A DNA stretch of 7,469 nucleotides from Rhodocyclaceae bacterium (GTDB lineage: Bacteria; Pseudomonadota; Gammaproteobacteria; Burkholderiales; Rhodocyclaceae): NCBI GenBank assembly GCA_018262875.1, contig JADFDL010000078.1, positions 1-7,469 on the forward strand, given 5' to 3'. The position numbers and the translations under genes were made by a program. The notes under the pieces were generated by a model that was not told the origin of the DNA, ran no database searches, and saw only the letters and a list, made by a program, of their open reading frames with translations. The stretch's first letter is position 1; each line of letters begins with the position of its first letter. Below, piece by piece: positions 6,823 through 7,469 of the stretch.

Positions 6823-7469
6823 ATGAATCCCCTCGACTTCCGCCTGATCAACGAGTTCCAGCGCGATTTTCCGCTGGAACCGCAGCCGTTCGCTGAGATC
6901 GCCTGGCGCTTGTGCACCGACGAGGAGACCATCCTCGCCGCCTTGCAGCGCCTGCGCAAGGAGGGCGTGGTGAGCCGCGTCGGCGCCGTCTTCGCGCCGC
7001 GGCGCGTCGGCGCCAGCACGCTCGCCGCGCTGGCGGCGACGCCGGATCGCCTGGAGGAGATCGCGGCCCGCATCAGCGCGCGGCCCGAGGTCAACCACAA
7101 CTACGAACGCGAGCACCCTTACAACCTGTGGTTCGTCGTCACCGCGCGCGACGAGGCGCATCTCGCCGGGGCGCTCGCCGCCATCGAGCGCGACTGCGGC
7201 TGCGAGGTCATCTCGCTGCCGCTGGAGCACGAGTTCTACATCGACCTCGGTTTCGACCTCGCCGGCGTCTGCAAATCCCCGCACGCCGGCCGCCGCATCG
7301 CGGCCGGCGACCTGCGCGAACTGACTTTGCCGGAGCAGAAGCTGATGGGCGCCCTGCAGCATGGCCTCGACCTCGTGCCGCGGCCCTTCGCCCGGCTCGG
7401 TGAACAGGCGGGTCTGGACGAGCAGGAAGTCATCGCCACGCTCAAGCGCTGGCGCGGCGAGGGGCTGAT
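6823..7469 (+). CDS. nirDL: NirD-NirL fusion, sirohaem decarboxylase (3' end outside window)
   Basis: The frame opens at ATG 6823, eight bases after the nirF stop, with only a weak SD (GGA at 6816-6818), and stays open to the window end (215 codons). Residues 1-50 form an AsnC/Lrp-like winged-helix segment (EIAWRLCTDEETILAALQRLRKEGVV). RVGAVFAPRRVG (52-63) and NHNYEREHPYNLWFVV (91-106) are hallmark NirD/AhbA motifs of the ligand-binding half. After a linker, residues 165-215 begin a second winged-helix unit (LPEQKLMGALQHGLDLVPRPF...), the start of a NirL half. A fused NirD-L of about 330 residues is thus predicted, of which roughly two thirds is present. The Nir D/L/G/H proteins decarboxylate sirohaem to 12,18-didecarboxysirohaem, the first dedicated step of haem d1 synthesis in the cytoplasm. 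It is an enzyme despite its regulator-like fold. nirG, nirH and nirJ are expected downstream. Confidence 0.9.
   Translation, partial: MNPLDFRLINEFQRDFPLEPQPFAEIAWRLCTDEETILAALQRLRKEGVVSRVGAVFAPRRVGASTLAALAATPDRLEEIAARISARPEVNHNYEREHPYNLWFVVTARDEAHLAGALAAIERDCGCEVISLPLEHEFYIDLGFDLAGVCKSPHAGRRIAAGDLRELTLPEQKLMGALQHGLDLVPRPFARLGEQAGLDEQEVIATLKRWRGEGL

Overview
The window is a piece of a denitrification (nir) locus from a GC-rich bacterium, very probably a betaproteobacterium of the Rhodocyclales/Sterolibacterium type. That assignment is an inference from gene content, gene order and codon use. All genes lie on the + strand. Long minus-strand open frames are codon-bias shadows.

Region 1 (1-1433) looks like a periplasmic electron-delivery module. 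It holds the last codons of a NapC/NirT-type multihaem quinol dehydrogenase, a secreted cytochrome with an ethylbenzene-dehydrogenase-gamma-like (EB_dh) haem domain (one CXXCH and one unusual CX3CH motif), and a small amicyanin-like blue copper protein. A strong hairpin terminator or attenuator separates the cytochrome from the copper protein, and a second terminator follows the copper protein.

Region 2 (about 1486-3351) is a NosR/NirI-type membrane flavo-iron-sulfur protein. It has a signal peptide, a periplasmic FMN-binding domain, a long Pro/Ala linker, about five membrane helices, two CX3CP motifs and a C-terminal pair of [4Fe-4S] sites. Its likely start is TTG 1546, with an SD just upstream.

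Region 3 (3348-5244) is nirS, cytochrome cd1 nitrite reductase, with every major haem ligand in place. Its upstream region carries two FNR/DNR-type palindromes 33 bp apart. The upstream one is a perfect TTGAT-N4-ATCAA overlapping the stop codon of the NirI gene. The downstream one sits exactly where a class II activator site (-41.5) should be relative to a good -10 hexamer. A strong intrinsic terminator closes the nirS transcript.

Region 4 (5248-7469) starts a haem d1 assembly operon: nirC (small cytochrome c), nirF (lipoprotein beta-propeller, TGATG overlap with nirC) and a nirD-nirL fusion (sirohaem decarboxylase) that runs off the end. A third, weaker FNR/DNR-like palindrome lies directly between the nirS terminator and nirC.

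Working model: anaerobic and NO signals acting through FNR/DNR-type regulators switch on nirS and the d1 genes. NirI supports nirS expression or activity. NirDL, NirF and NirC build and deliver haem d1. The NapC/NirT, EB_dh cytochrome and cupredoxin genes may carry quinol electrons to NirS. The core nir genes are well known; the less usual parts are the EB_dh/cupredoxin module, the CX3CH haem site and the three-palindrome regulatory layout.
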